Positions 50,898-58,898 of a stretch of DNA of 64,000 nt are shown here, piece after piece (position 1 is the first letter of the stretch; each line of letters begins with the position of its first letter). The notes under the pieces are model-generated. The model did no database searches. It was not told the DNA's origin and saw only the letters and a list, made by a program, of their open reading frames with translations. Source of the stretch: Amycolatopsis alkalitolerans. Lineage in GTDB: Bacteria > Actinomycetota > Actinomycetes > Mycobacteriales > Pseudonocardiaceae. Both the position numbers and the translations under genes were made by a program. The stretch covers positions 1 to 64,000 of the forward strand of contig NZ_VDFW01000021.1 of assembly GCF_006152065.1 (NCBI RefSeq). The letters run 5' to 3'.

Positions 50898-50916
50898 TGC
50901 GATCGGCCGGCCCGGT

Positions 50917-51483
50917 TCAGGAACGCCAGACCGGATCGCGGCCGATGAACCCCATCAGCTTCTCCTGCGCGGACGCGCCTTCGGGGACGGGCACGGCGGG
51001 GCCGAACTGCCCGCTGTCGCGCAGCAGCTGCTCGATGGGCTTCATGCCTGCCAGCGCGGCGGCGCACCGTTCCTGCCCCAGGTCGGGCTCGCGGCCGAGC
51101 GCCTTGGCGAGGTCCCAGGTGTGCATCCAGATATCACCGGTGTAGAACTGGTCGATCGCCTCGTCCACGGGCTTGTCGCCGGTGTGCGGGTTGCTGAGCA
51201 CCCGCTCGGCGGGGTCGTCGAGGATGGCCTGGATGTCGGTGACGTGCTGCTTCCAGGCGGCGACCGGGTCGGCCTCGACATCCAGGGCAGGCAGGTAGAT
51301 CCCGGCGCCCGTCAGGAAGCCGCGGGACCACTCGACGAGATGCTTCACGACGTCGAGCGCAGTCCATTGCGCGACCGGCGAGGGCCGGGCCCAGTCCCCG
51401 GCCGAAGCCGACTCGACCAGCGCGGTGAACCGGGCGGCGTCGTGGGCGTGCTGCTGGGCCGGCCCCTTGGGTGCCGAAGTCAT
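50917..51483 (-). CDS. TIGR03086-family metal-binding protein
   Basis: A 188-residue DinB-like four-helix protein related to mycothiol-dependent maleylpyruvate isomerase. Candidate metal ligands are the histidine in ALDVVKHLVEWSRGF, and Asp/His in YTGDIWMHTWDLAKALG. The GDIWMHTWDLA stretch is characteristic of TIGR03086 proteins. The substrate is unknown. The ATG is one base after the SRPBCC gene stop, so it ends a three-gene ArsR-controlled operon. Confidence 0.85.
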   Translation of the reverse strand: MTSAPKGPAQQHAHDAARFTALVESASAGDWARPSPVAQWTALDVVKHLVEWSRGFLTGAGIYLPALDVEADPVAAWKQHVTDIQAILDDPAERVLSNPHTGDKPVDEAIDQFYTGDIWMHTWDLAKALGREPDLGQERCAAALAGMKPIEQLLRDSGQFGPAVPVPEGASAQEKLMGFIGRDPVWRS

Positions 51484-51484
51484 G

Positions 51485-51973
51485 TCAGGCCCCCTTCGCC
51501 AGTAGCGCGTCGAGCTTGTCGTAGCCCTCGTTGACCCCGGTGTCCATGCCGCTGGACAGGATGCCGTCGCGGGTCTCGAAGTTTTCCACCACGCTCAGCG
51601 TCCTCAGTCGCGTACGTCCGCCCTCGAGCTCTTCGAACGTCAGCGTCTCCAACGCGACCCCGTCGGGCTGGCCTTCGTAGGTGAAGGTCCACACGATCCG
51701 CTCGTTCGGCCGTACCTCGTGGAAGCTGCCGTAGAAGGCGGCGATCTCCTCACCGTCCCGGTCGTTGGCGAAGGCCCACTCACCGCCCGTGCGGGCGTCC
51801 CATCTGGTGATCCTCGTGGTCACCGAGTGCGGGCCGATCCACTGCGCGTAGAGCTCGGGATCGACGTGGGCGTGGAACACCTGCCCGGGCCTCGCGTCGA
51901 ACTCCCGGACGATCTCGATCGTGGGGACCTTCGCGTCGGCCTTGATCTCGGTCTCGTGCTTGCTCCTGGTCAT
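51485..51973 (-). CDS. SRPBCC-family (AHSA1-like) protein
   Basis: A 162-residue helix-grip protein. The family pattern is clear: IEIVREFDARPGQVFHAHVDPELYAQWIGP, then GGEWAFANDRDGEEIAAFYGSFHEVRPNERIVWTFTYEG, and a long C-terminal helix preceded by GMDTGVNEGYDKLDALL. AHSA1/ligand-binding proteins of this type are very often encoded with an ArsR regulator, as here. The ligand is unknown. The start overlaps the ArsR stop by 4 bp. Confidence 0.9.
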   Translation of the reverse strand: MTRSKHETEIKADAKVPTIEIVREFDARPGQVFHAHVDPELYAQWIGPHSVTTRITRWDARTGGEWAFANDRDGEEIAAFYGSFHEVRPNERIVWTFTYEGQPDGVALETLTFEELEGGRTRLRTLSVVENFETRDGILSSGMDTGVNEGYDKLDALLAKGA

Positions 51974-52341
51974 GATGCGTCCCTCGTTTCATCGGGTGTC
52001 TGTTCCCCGGTGCCGGTCATCCGGCCCAGCAGGGCGTCGAGGCGGCGATAACGCTCCTCGACTTCGCGCCGGTAGCGCTCGATCCATTTCGTCATCAGGT
52101 CGAACACCTCCGCGTCCAGGTGTGCGGGCCGGCGCTGGGCATCCCGGCCGCGGGTCACGAGCCCGGCCTCCTCCAGCACTTTCAGGTGCTTGGAGACGGC
52201 CTGGAGGCTCATGTCGTAGGGCTCCGCCAGCTCGCCCACCGTCGCGTCCGCGCGTGCCAGCCGGGCCACCAGATCGCGCCGGGTCGGGTCGGCCAGTGCC
52301 GCGAACACCCGGTTGAGCCGCTCCGTACTGTCGTCCACCAT
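51970..52341 (-). CDS. ArsR-family transcriptional regulator
   Basis: A 123-residue winged-helix repressor. The HTH is TVGELAEPYDMSLQAVSKHLKVLEEAGLV with the wing RGRDAQRRPAHLD. No metal-binding cysteine pair (ELCVCDL type) is present, so it is of the non-metal class usually paired with SRPBCC proteins. A GAGGAAG ribosome site precedes the ATG. Two similar 16-bp palindromes flank its promoter and are probably its own operators. Confidence 0.92.
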   Translation of the reverse strand: MVDDSTERLNRVFAALADPTRRDLVARLARADATVGELAEPYDMSLQAVSKHLKVLEEAGLVTRGRDAQRRPAHLDAEVFDLMTKWIERYRREVEERYRRLDALLGRMTGTGEQTPDETRDAS

Positions 52342-52348
52342 CGCTTCC

Positions 52349-52410
52349 TCAACCAATCGGTTGAATAAACCGTAGAGCGAGGGTGTCCGTGTAGTCAACT
52401 AGTTGGTTGA
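52349..52410 (-). promoter_or_regulatory. ArsR promoter with two 16-bp palindromic operators
   Basis: TCAACCAATCGGTTGA (52349-52364) and TCAACTAGTTGGTTGA (52395-52410) share the form TCAACYARTYGGTTGA. On the minus strand TTGACT, overlapping the distal site, is followed after 18 bases by TACGGT. The proximal site lies between the -10 and the ATG. The distal site also overlaps the 3' end of the RDD gene. Confidence 0.7.
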
Positions 52411-53160
52411 GAACGGCGGATACGACCGGTTGCGGCGTTCGGCGAGGACGGCCATCAGGTAGGCCCACGGCGGCACGCCCGGCGGCACCGGCGTGCCGAT
52501 CCGCTCTGCCACCTCCTGCGCCAGGTGCCAACCCAGGCTGTCGGCCGCTTCCGGCCGCAGCGACAGGTATCGCGCGAGGTACTGCCGCACGGCGAGCGCG
52601 AGGTCGTCCGGCAGCCCGGACAGATCGAGTTGCGCCGCCCACGAGATCAGTGGCGCCGGCATCACGATGTCCACCGCGACCTCCTGGGGCGCGCGCTCCA
52701 TCACGACGACCGTCCCGGCGAGGAAATCACCCACCCGCTTGGACTTCTCCGACACCAGCGAACAGATCAGCGCGACCGCGCCCCACACGAACACCGGCCC
52801 GAAGTCGACGATCGCCCCGGCGAGTGCTCTGGTCAGCGCGTGACGAAAGCGGATCGGCCCGCCGTCGTCGCGCACCACCCGCAGTCCGAACGCGGCCTTG
52901 CCCGGTGTCTTCCCGCGGCTGAGCGTCTCGAACAGCAGCGGATACCCGACCCGCACCAGCACGAGCAGCGACAGCAGGATCGCCGCGCGCAGGGCGTCGT
53001 CACCCGGACCGGCCACGGTGACCACGATCAGGCCGGCGAGCAGGACCACCAACTGGATGAGCGCGTCGATCGCGAGCGCGAGCCCGCGGCTGGCCACCCG
53101 GGCTAGCCGCAGGTCCAGGACGACCGCGTCACCGGTCACCAGATCGGGTTCGGGGCTCAC
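52399..53160 (-). CDS. RDD-family membrane protein
   Basis: A 253-residue protein. The RDD domain has the defining Arg in LARVASRGLALAIDALIQ, and Asp in the same helix. Three transmembrane segments follow (LIQLVVLLAGLIVVTV, AAILLSLLVLVRVGYPLLF, and IVDFGPVFVWGAVALICSLV), with the conserved GKTPGKAAFGLRVV loop between. The C-terminal 80 residues are soluble. Its role is unknown; RDD genes often sit next to spoIIM-like and MoxR/DUF58 genes in actinobacteria. The GTG start is divergent from the SpoIIM gene, with 22 bp between. Confidence 0.87.
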   Translation of the reverse strand: MSPEPDLVTGDAVVLDLRLARVASRGLALAIDALIQLVVLLAGLIVVTVAGPGDDALRAAILLSLLVLVRVGYPLLFETLSRGKTPGKAAFGLRVVRDDGGPIRFRHALTRALAGAIVDFGPVFVWGAVALICSLVSEKSKRVGDFLAGTVVVMERAPQEVAVDIVMPAPLISWAAQLDLSGLPDDLALAVRQYLARYLSLRPEAADSLGWHLAQEVAERIGTPVPPGVPPWAYLMAVLAERRNRSYPPFSTN

Positions 53161-53170
53161 CCGGTAACTG

Positions 53171-53176
53171 TAGTCT
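53171..53176 (+). promoter_or_regulatory. -10 element TAGTCT, likely leaderless start
   Basis: TAGTCT is followed by six bases and the GTG of the SpoIIM-like gene at 53183. It lies within the 22-bp divergent gap with the RDD gene. Confidence 0.5.
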
Positions 53177-53182
53177 TGCCGC

Positions 53183-54187
53183 GTGGACGTCGATCTGTTC
53201 GTCGCGGCCCATCGCGCCGAATGGGACCGGCTGACCGAGTTGCTCGACCGCCGCCGGCTGCCCGGCGCGGAAGCGGACGAGCTCATCACGCTCTATCAGC
53301 GCACCGCCACCCATCTGTCGATGGTGCGTTCGGCGGCCCCGGAACCCGCGCTGCTCTCCCGCCTCTCGTCACTGGTCGCGCGCGCCCGCTCGGCGGTGAC
53401 GGGCACGCACAACCCGGCGTGGCGCGAGATCGGCCTGTTCTTCGCGCAACGGTTCCCGGCCGCCGTCTATCGCGCCCGTCGCTGGTGGCTCTCGACGGCC
53501 CTGGCCACGATCGTGGTCTCCAGCCTGCTCGCCGCCTGGATCGCGACCAGCCCGGGCGTCCAGGCGAGCATCGCCGCACCCGAGCAGATCCGGCGCCTCA
53601 CCGAGCCGGGCGGCGAGTTCGAGACGTACTACTCGTCGAACCCCGCCGGTTCGTTCGCCGCGCAGGTCTGGACGAACAACGCGTGGGTCGCCGCGACCTG
53701 CCTGTTCTTCGGTGTCCTTGCGGGCATCCCGGTGTTCATCGCGCTGTGGGCGAACGCCGCGAACGTCGGCGTCAGCGCGGGCCTGATGTCCGCCGCCGGC
53801 CGGCTCGACATCTTCTTCGGACTCATCACACCGCACGGCCTGCTGGAGTTGACCGCGGTGTTCGTCGCCGCCGGCACCGGCCTGCGGCTCGGCTGGGCGG
53901 TGATCAACCCGGGGCCGCGCAGCCGCACGGTCGCGCTCGCGCAGGAGGGCCGCGCGACAGCGGCGATGGCGCTCGGGCTGGCCTGCGTGCTGCTCGTGTC
54001 CGGCGTGATCGAGGCGTTCGTGACCCCGTCCGGCCTGCCGACCTGGGCCCGGATCGGCATCGGTGCGGTGGCCGAGGCGGCGTTCCTGACCTACGTGTTC
54101 GTCCTCGGCAGGCGCGCCGCGCGGGCGGGCGTGACCGGCGACGTAGACGCCCGCTACGGCGGTGACGTTCGGCCGGAGGCCGGCTGA
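53183..54187 (+). CDS. SpoIIM-family (DUF95) membrane protein
   Basis: A 334-residue protein. The N-terminal 100 residues are soluble and helical (RAEWDRLTELLDRRRLPGAEADELITLYQRTATHLSMVRS, a DUF95 hallmark). About five helices follow, with NNAWVAATCLFFGVLAGIPVFIALWANAANVG and FFGLITPHGLLELTAVFVAAGTGLRLG, the core SpoIIM pattern. In Bacillus SpoIIM remodels peptidoglycan during engulfment. In non-sporulating actinobacteria its role is unknown, but it clusters with RDD, MoxR and DUF58 genes, as it does here. Confidence 0.88.
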   Translation: MDVDLFVAAHRAEWDRLTELLDRRRLPGAEADELITLYQRTATHLSMVRSAAPEPALLSRLSSLVARARSAVTGTHNPAWREIGLFFAQRFPAAVYRARRWWLSTALATIVVSSLLAAWIATSPGVQASIAAPEQIRRLTEPGGEFETYYSSNPAGSFAAQVWTNNAWVAATCLFFGVLAGIPVFIALWANAANVGVSAGLMSAAGRLDIFFGLITPHGLLELTAVFVAAGTGLRLGWAVINPGPRSRTVALAQEGRATAAMALGLACVLLVSGVIEAFVTPSGLPTWARIGIGAVAEAAFLTYVFVLGRRAARAGVTGDVDARYGGDVRPEAG

Positions 54188-54232
54188 GCGACACACCCGC
54201 GAACCTTCGGCCGACGTCGTCGCGTGACGTCG

Positions 54233-54238
54233 TAGAGT
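54233..54238 (+). promoter_or_regulatory. -10 element TAGAGT, likely leaderless start
   Basis: TAGAGT is followed by GCCGCC and the ATG of the antitoxin-like gene at 54245. Confidence 0.45.
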
Positions 54239-54244
54239 GCCGCC

Positions 54245-54496
54245 ATGGGGAAGCGGCTGGCACTGTCTCTGTCGGACGACACGCATGCCCAGGTGACGGC
54301 TCTCGCCGCCGAAGCCGGGCTTTCGGCGCACGTGTGGATCGTCGCCGCCGTCGAGCGCGAGGCGTTCCGGCAGGTATGCGAGAAGGCCGACGCCTGGTGG
54401 CGCGCGCATCCGGACGCGGCCCTCGCGGAGACCGCCGCGTATCACCGCCGCCAGGAGTGGCGTACCGAGAGCCGGCGTGGTTCCTCGGCCGCGTAG
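54245..54496 (+). CDS. Ribbon-helix-helix antitoxin-like protein
   Basis: An 83-residue protein. The N-terminal 45 residues (RLALSLSDDTHAQVTALAAEAGLSAHVWIVAAVE) read as a ribbon-helix-helix DNA-binding domain: a short beta strand followed by two helices. The C-terminal half is charged and helical, as in toxin-binding antitoxin tails. It overlaps the MazF/PemK-like gene by 20 bp. A leaderless -10 box lies six bases before the ATG. Together they form a probable type II toxin-antitoxin module in which this protein also represses its own promoter. Confidence 0.72.
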   Translation: MGKRLALSLSDDTHAQVTALAAEAGLSAHVWIVAAVEREAFRQVCEKADAWWRAHPDAALAETAAYHRRQEWRTESRRGSSAA

Positions 54497-54776
54497 AGGT
54501 CAGCTGTGGACGGTCGCCGGCCCGGACAGGCGGCGCGTGCTTGTGTACAGCGGCGACATGTTCAACGATCTCGACTCCGTCCCGTACGTGATCACGATGG
54601 ACGTCGTGGACACGCCCGACCCGCTGACCGTGGCTACTCCGGGCGGGCGGCACATCTCCTACACCCGGCTCGATCACGTGCCCAAGGCCTCGCTGGGCGA
54701 GCAGGTCGGCGAGATTTCCGCGCAGTTACTGGAAACCGTGAACACACGCCTGTTCATGGTGCTGACGACTTCCTGA
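54477..54776 (+). CDS. MazF/PemK-like toxin
   Basis: A 99-residue protein starting on GTG inside the antitoxin gene. The N terminus RRGQLWTVAGPDRRRVLVYSGDMFNDL follows the PemK/MazF opening, in which a strand begins RG-x-hydrophobic-W and is followed by RPVLV-S-x-x-x-FN. The later part is less typical. MazF-family toxins cleave single-stranded mRNA. The overlap with the antitoxin indicates translational coupling. The match is by pattern only, so the toxin activity is inferred. Confidence 0.65.
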   Translation: MVPRPRRGQLWTVAGPDRRRVLVYSGDMFNDLDSVPYVITMDVVDTPDPLTVATPGGRHISYTRLDHVPKASLGEQVGEISAQLLETVNTRLFMVLTTS

Positions 54777-54825
54777 TTGTCTTTTGTGGACACTGCCGGG
54801 AGCCCGTGGCTCCCGGCAGTTCCGG

Positions 54826-55329
54826 CTAGCAGGCGCCCCGCACGTTCGGGAGGAGGCATCCCGAACTGAATGTGCCTTCGATCGGCGCCGGGATACCGTT
54901 GGTGGTGTCGGTGAGCGTGACGTTGGTATACGTCACCTGAGCGAGTTGGAGACTTTGCCCTGGCGGGCAGGTGAGGCTGGTCGGTGGCGGCGAAACCGTC
55001 AACGACGCGGTGATTTGCCCGTTCTTCCCGGAGTTGAAGGTGCCGGTGGCACTGACGGGTCCGGAGACCTCGGTCTTGTTGGACGCGGACGGGTTGGCAC
55101 CGCCCCGGTTGACGCACACGTAGGTCGCGGTGGCGTCCGCCGACAGGACGTAGGTGATGTTCTGGTTATTCCCGAGCCCGGCTTCCTTGAACGCCACGGT
55201 CAGCGTGCCATTGGCGTTGAGCGTGGCGTCGGCTCTGATGAAATGCGGGCTGACAGCCTGGGCCGGCAGCGTGGTCAGCAGGGCGAGCAGTAACGGCAGG
55301 CCGAGGATCACCAGTAGTCGTTTCCTCAT
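54826..55329 (-). CDS. Secreted hypothetical protein
   Basis: A 167-residue exported protein that I do not recognise. The signal peptide (1-25) has a basic start, a leucine-rich core and AQA cleavage site. The mature protein is beta-rich, Thr/Asn/Ser-rich, and has four cysteines (TYVCVNRGG, LTCPPGQ, SSGCL, RGAC), probably in two disulphides. No transmembrane anchor or sorting signal follows. Codon use is less GC-extreme than in the neighbours. AGAAAGGGG precedes the ATG. The gene stands alone, and no regulator is adjacent. Confidence 0.78.
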   Translation of the reverse strand: MRKRLLVILGLPLLLALLTTLPAQAVSPHFIRADATLNANGTLTVAFKEAGLGNNQNITYVLSADATATYVCVNRGGANPSASNKTEVSGPVSATGTFNSGKNGQITASLTVSPPPTSLTCPPGQSLQLAQVTYTNVTLTDTTNGIPAPIEGTFSSGCLLPNVRGAC

Positions 55330-55547
55330 GCGATTTCCCCTTTCTCAGCCCCCCGATTCTGCGAAATATTCACCGGTGGTACGCGAATTCCGGGCGCGTC
55401 ACGTCGACATTCGCCCCGATAGTGTGAGCCCCTTGTGAGGTAAGCCAAAGAGCTTCTCACCCACCTGGGTAGTAGCGGAGTCATTCCATCTCATGAGGAC
55501 GGTTTTCCCGAAATTCCTGCCCGCGCGATCCGCATTTCCGGTGATTT

Positions 55548-56828
55548 CTAGCCGCGGCTGGCTTTCATGGCCAGGTAACGGTCCGCGAGAGCCGGGGGCA
55601 ACTCGGTCGGGGTGGCGTCGACGACCTCGACACCGTGCCGGCGCAGCAATGCCGAGACGTGGCGGCGCTCGGCGAGCGTGCGCTCGGCCGCGGCGGCGTC
55701 GTAGACCGCTTCGGCATTTCCCCTTCCCTGAGCCATTTCCGCGATGCGAGGGTCCGCGACGGACGCGACCACCAGCCGGTGCCGGGCGGTCAACGACGGC
55801 AGGACCGGCAGCAGCCCCTCTTCGAGCGGGGCCGCGTCGACCGCTGTCAGCAACACGACGAGGGACCGTTGCCGCGTGCGCCGCAGGACCTCACCGGCCA
55901 GGCCGCGGGCGTCGGTCTCCAGCAGGCTCGGCTCGAGCGTCGCGAGCGCGTTCGTCAGCGCGGGCAGGGAACCGCCGGTCACCTTCGCGCGCAACTGCCT
56001 GTCGTAGGCGAGCAGATCGACGCGATCGCCCGCACGGGAGGCGAGCGTCGCGAGCAGCAGCGCGGCTTCCATCATCGCGTCCAGCCGCGGCTCGTCGCCG
56101 ACGCGGCCCGCCGAGGTACGCCCGGTGTCGAGGACGAGCAGCACGTGCTGATCGCGCTCCGGACGCCAAGTGCGGACCATGACGTCGGACGAACGGGCTG
56201 TCGCACGCCAGTCGATGGACCGGACGTCGTCGCCGATCACGTACTCGCGCAGGGAATCGAATTCGGTGCCGGCACCGCGAACCAGCGCCGCCTGGCGCCC
56301 GTCGAGTTGCTGCAACCGCGCGAGCCGAGACGGCAGATGCCGCCGGCTGTGGAACGGCGGCAGGACCCGGACGACCCACGGCACCCGATGCGAACCCTGC
56401 CGGGCGGCGAGCCCGAGCGGACCGACCGACCGGACGGTCACGCGGGCGGCGGGCCGCTCACCGCGCCGCGAGGGCCGGAGTGTGACGGTGATGGTGCGCC
56501 GCTCCCCCGGTGGGATCGCGATCGCAGCCCGGTCCTGCTCGACCCCGGCGCTCGGCGGCCACGCGTCGCGGACCATCCCCCGAACCGGGCGGCTGCCGGG
56601 ATTCGCGACGGACAGGTGCACTTCGGCCGGTTCGCCGAGCCGCGTGGAGGTCGCGCCGGACCGGGTGAAGACCAGGCCGCGCACGCGGCCGGCGAGCGCG
56701 AGATCGGCCAGGATCAGCAGCAGGAGCACGCCCGCGACGGCCGCGATCCCGGTCCACGACGGCACACCGAGCCCCACGACCACCACGCCGATGAGCGCCA
56801 GAACCCCCGCCCGCGCGGTTATCGCCAT
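55548..56828 (-). CDS. DUF58-domain protein
   Basis: A 426-residue protein with two N-terminal transmembrane helices (about 5-45), an immunoglobulin-like extracytoplasmic or linker region, and a C-terminal DUF58/VWA-like domain. The DUF58 signature is FDSLREYVIGDDVRSIDW followed by RATARSSDVMVR. VLLVLDTGRTSAG is a degenerate MIDAS strand. DUF58 proteins work with MoxR ATPases in assembling or activating envelope complexes. The ATG lies seven bases after the MoxR stop, as the last gene of a five-gene operon. Confidence 0.9.
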   Translation of the reverse strand: MAITARAGVLALIGVVVVGLGVPSWTGIAAVAGVLLLLILADLALAGRVRGLVFTRSGATSTRLGEPAEVHLSVANPGSRPVRGMVRDAWPPSAGVEQDRAAIAIPPGERRTITVTLRPSRRGERPAARVTVRSVGPLGLAARQGSHRVPWVVRVLPPFHSRRHLPSRLARLQQLDGRQAALVRGAGTEFDSLREYVIGDDVRSIDWRATARSSDVMVRTWRPERDQHVLLVLDTGRTSAGRVGDEPRLDAMMEAALLLATLASRAGDRVDLLAYDRQLRAKVTGGSLPALTNALATLEPSLLETDARGLAGEVLRRTRQRSLVVLLTAVDAAPLEEGLLPVLPSLTARHRLVVASVADPRIAEMAQGRGNAEAVYDAAAAERTLAERRHVSALLRRHGVEVVDATPTELPPALADRYLAMKASRG

Positions 56829-56835
56829 CGTGCTC

Positions 56836-57795
56836 TCACCGCGGCACCGCGACCGTCGAGAGCACCCGGTCGAGCACCCCGTCCGCCGTCGCGCCCTCCA
56901 GCTCCGCCTCCGGCCGCAGATCCAGCCGGTGCCGCAAAGCCGGGCGCGCCAGGGACTTCACGTCGTCCGGCGTGGCGTAGTCACGCCCGGCCAGCCAAGC
57001 CCACGCTCGCGTGGCCGCCAGCAACGCCGTCGCCCCACGAGGGGAGACACCCAACCGGATCGACGGCAGCGACCGCGTCGCCCGGCACAGATCGACGATG
57101 TAGCCCAGCACCTGCGGGTTCACCACGACCGCGCCGACCGCGTCCCGCGCCGCCGCCAGCTGCGCGGCTCCCGCGACCGGGCGGAGGCCCGCCGCGCGCA
57201 GGTCACCCGGGTCGAAACCCTGGGCGTGCCGCAGCAGGATCCCGATCTCGTCCTCCCTCGACGGCGCCGGCACGTTCAGCTTCAGCAGGAACCGGTCGAG
57301 CTGCGCCTCCGGTAACGGGTAAGTGCCTTCGTACTCCACGGGATTCTGTGTCGCGATCACGATGAACGGATCCGGCAGCGCCCGCGCCGCGCCCTCGACC
57401 GAAACCTGCCGCTCCTGCATCGCCTCCAGCAGCGCCGCCTGCGTCTTCGGCGGTGTCCGGTTGATCTCGTCCGCCAGCAGCAGGTTCGTGAACACGGGCC
57501 CCTCGCGGAACGCGAACTCACCCGAGTCGTAGACGATCGAGCCCGTCACGTCCCCTGGCATCAGGTCCGGGGTGAACTGGATCCGCGCGGTGCGCAGGTC
57601 CAGCGCCGCCGCCAGCGCCCGCACCAGCAGTGTCTTCGCGACCCCCGGGACGCCCTCCAGCAGCACGTGTCCCTTGCACAGCAACGCGATGATCAACCCG
57701 GTGACCGCGGCGTCGTTGCCGACCACCGCTTTGCCGACCTCGGCTCGCAACGCGAGCAGCGCCTCCCGGGCGTCCACGGCCGCCTCAGTGGTCAA
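56836..57795 (-). CDS. MoxR-family AAA+ ATPase
   Basis: A 319-residue AAA+ chaperone-like ATPase. Walker A is GVPGVAKT (48-55), Walker B LLADEINRTPPK, sensor 1 VIATQNPVEYEGTYPLPEAQLDRF and the lid contains LGVSPRGATALL. These are standard for the MoxR clade. Such ATPases act with DUF58/VWA proteins. The start overlaps the DUF4350 stop by 4 bp. Confidence 0.94.
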   Translation of the reverse strand: MTTEAAVDAREALLALRAEVGKAVVGNDAAVTGLIIALLCKGHVLLEGVPGVAKTLLVRALAAALDLRTARIQFTPDLMPGDVTGSIVYDSGEFAFREGPVFTNLLLADEINRTPPKTQAALLEAMQERQVSVEGAARALPDPFIVIATQNPVEYEGTYPLPEAQLDRFLLKLNVPAPSREDEIGILLRHAQGFDPGDLRAAGLRPVAGAAQLAAARDAVGAVVVNPQVLGYIVDLCRATRSLPSIRLGVSPRGATALLAATRAWAWLAGRDYATPDDVKSLARPALRHRLDLRPEAELEGATADGVLDRVLSTVAVPR

Positions 57796-58898
57796 GATCC
57801 TCGTACCTCTCTTTCCAGCCTGTCGAGCTCGTCGGCGAGCCGGACCAGGGACGCGTCGTCGTCTGGAGCCGGACCGTACAGCAACGCACCCGCGTCACGG
57901 CCCGTCCGCGCGCCGATCGCGGCGAGCACCGCGGGCGGCTCGGCACCGGCACCCAGCCCGAGCACCGGCCGCAGTCGCTCGATCGCCGCCGAGCGCAGGA
58001 GCGCGGCGGCGTGGGCGGCCGAGCCCGACCGCCGGTACAGCCGGGCGCGCCCTTCAGTCGTCTCCGCGGAGCGCACGACGACCGGCAACGGCTCGGCTAC
58101 CACCGGCCCGAGCCGCCGCGCCCGCCACAGCGCGAACAGCGCGCCCGCCAGCGCGAGCTGTATCGCACCGAACAACCAGCCACGCGGCAGCAGATCCGTC
58201 AGCGACCGCTCGGTCCCCGCCGCGGCCTGATCCGCGGGCGACGGGACGTACCACACGAGCGTGCGCTGCCGGCCGAGCAGCCGCATCGCGAGCGCGGCGT
58301 CGCCCTGCTCGGCGAGCCGGCCGTTCATCAGCGGCGTGCCGTCCCCGAGCAGCGTCGTACTCCCGCTGATCTGCAGCAGTGAACCGCCGTAGCAGGGCCG
58401 CCCGCGCTCGTGCGCGAAATACTCGAGGCCGCCGATCGTGGCGTCCCCGGCGGCGACGGCGGCCGCGACCGTGCAGTCGGGCGAGCGCACCGACGGGTCA
58501 TGCCGTCCCTTGACCACGACACCGGGCAGCAACAGATCGAGCACGTTCTGGTTCGGCGCGACGAACACGGCGTCGGCCGTCCGGCCGCGCAACTGCGCCA
58601 GCAGGCCCGGCCGGACCAGGCTCGGGTCGGTGACGAGCAGCGTCGTGTCGTCGCCGAGCGCGGACTCCGTTTCGGCCAGCGTGTGCGTCGGCACGACGCG
58701 CACCCCCTGCTGGGACAGCAGGTTCGCGAGCGCCTGCGAACCGCCCGGGTCGGTCGACCCCGGGTCGAGCGCGCCGTGGTTCCCGCTGTTCCTCAGCAGC
58801 ACCAGCACGACCGCGCCCAGGACGAGCACGACCGCGATGAACACTGGTGCCCGCGCGGCGCGCCAGATCCGCCGGGCGTCCGGGGAAACCGTCGTCAC
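57792..58898 (-). CDS. DUF4350-domain membrane protein
   Basis: A 368-residue protein with an N-terminal helix (FIAVVLVLGAVVLVLL, about 17-33), an extracytoplasmic DUF4350 domain (from GSTDPGGSQALANLLSQQGVRVVPT to about residue 235), a second helix (LFGAIQLALAGALFALW) and a cytoplasmic tail of about 100 residues. DUF4350 resembles a glutamine-amidotransferase-like or Rossmann sensor fold without catalytic residues. It is coupled by 4-bp overlaps to DUF4129 upstream and MoxR downstream. Confidence 0.88.
   Translation of the reverse strand: MTTVSPDARRIWRAARAPVFIAVVLVLGAVVLVLLRNSGNHGALDPGSTDPGGSQALANLLSQQGVRVVPTHTLAETESALGDDTTLLVTDPSLVRPGLLAQLRGRTADAVFVAPNQNVLDLLLPGVVVKGRHDPSVRSPDCTVAAAVAAGDATIGGLEYFAHERGRPCYGGSLLQISGSTTLLGDGTPLMNGRLAEQGDAALAMRLLGRQRTLVWYVPSPADQAAAGTERSLTDLLPRGWLFGAIQLALAGALFALWRARRLGPVVAEPLPVVVRSAETTEGRARLYRRSGSAAHAAALLRSAAIERLRPVLGLGAGAEPPAVLAAIGARTGRDAGALLYGPAPDDDASLVRLADELDRLEREVRGS

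Noticed and set aside
55330-55547. Possible small gene in the 218-bp gap before the DUF58 gene end
   Set aside because: No frame with a plausible start, ribosome site and composition was visible; I see only AT-richer sequence.
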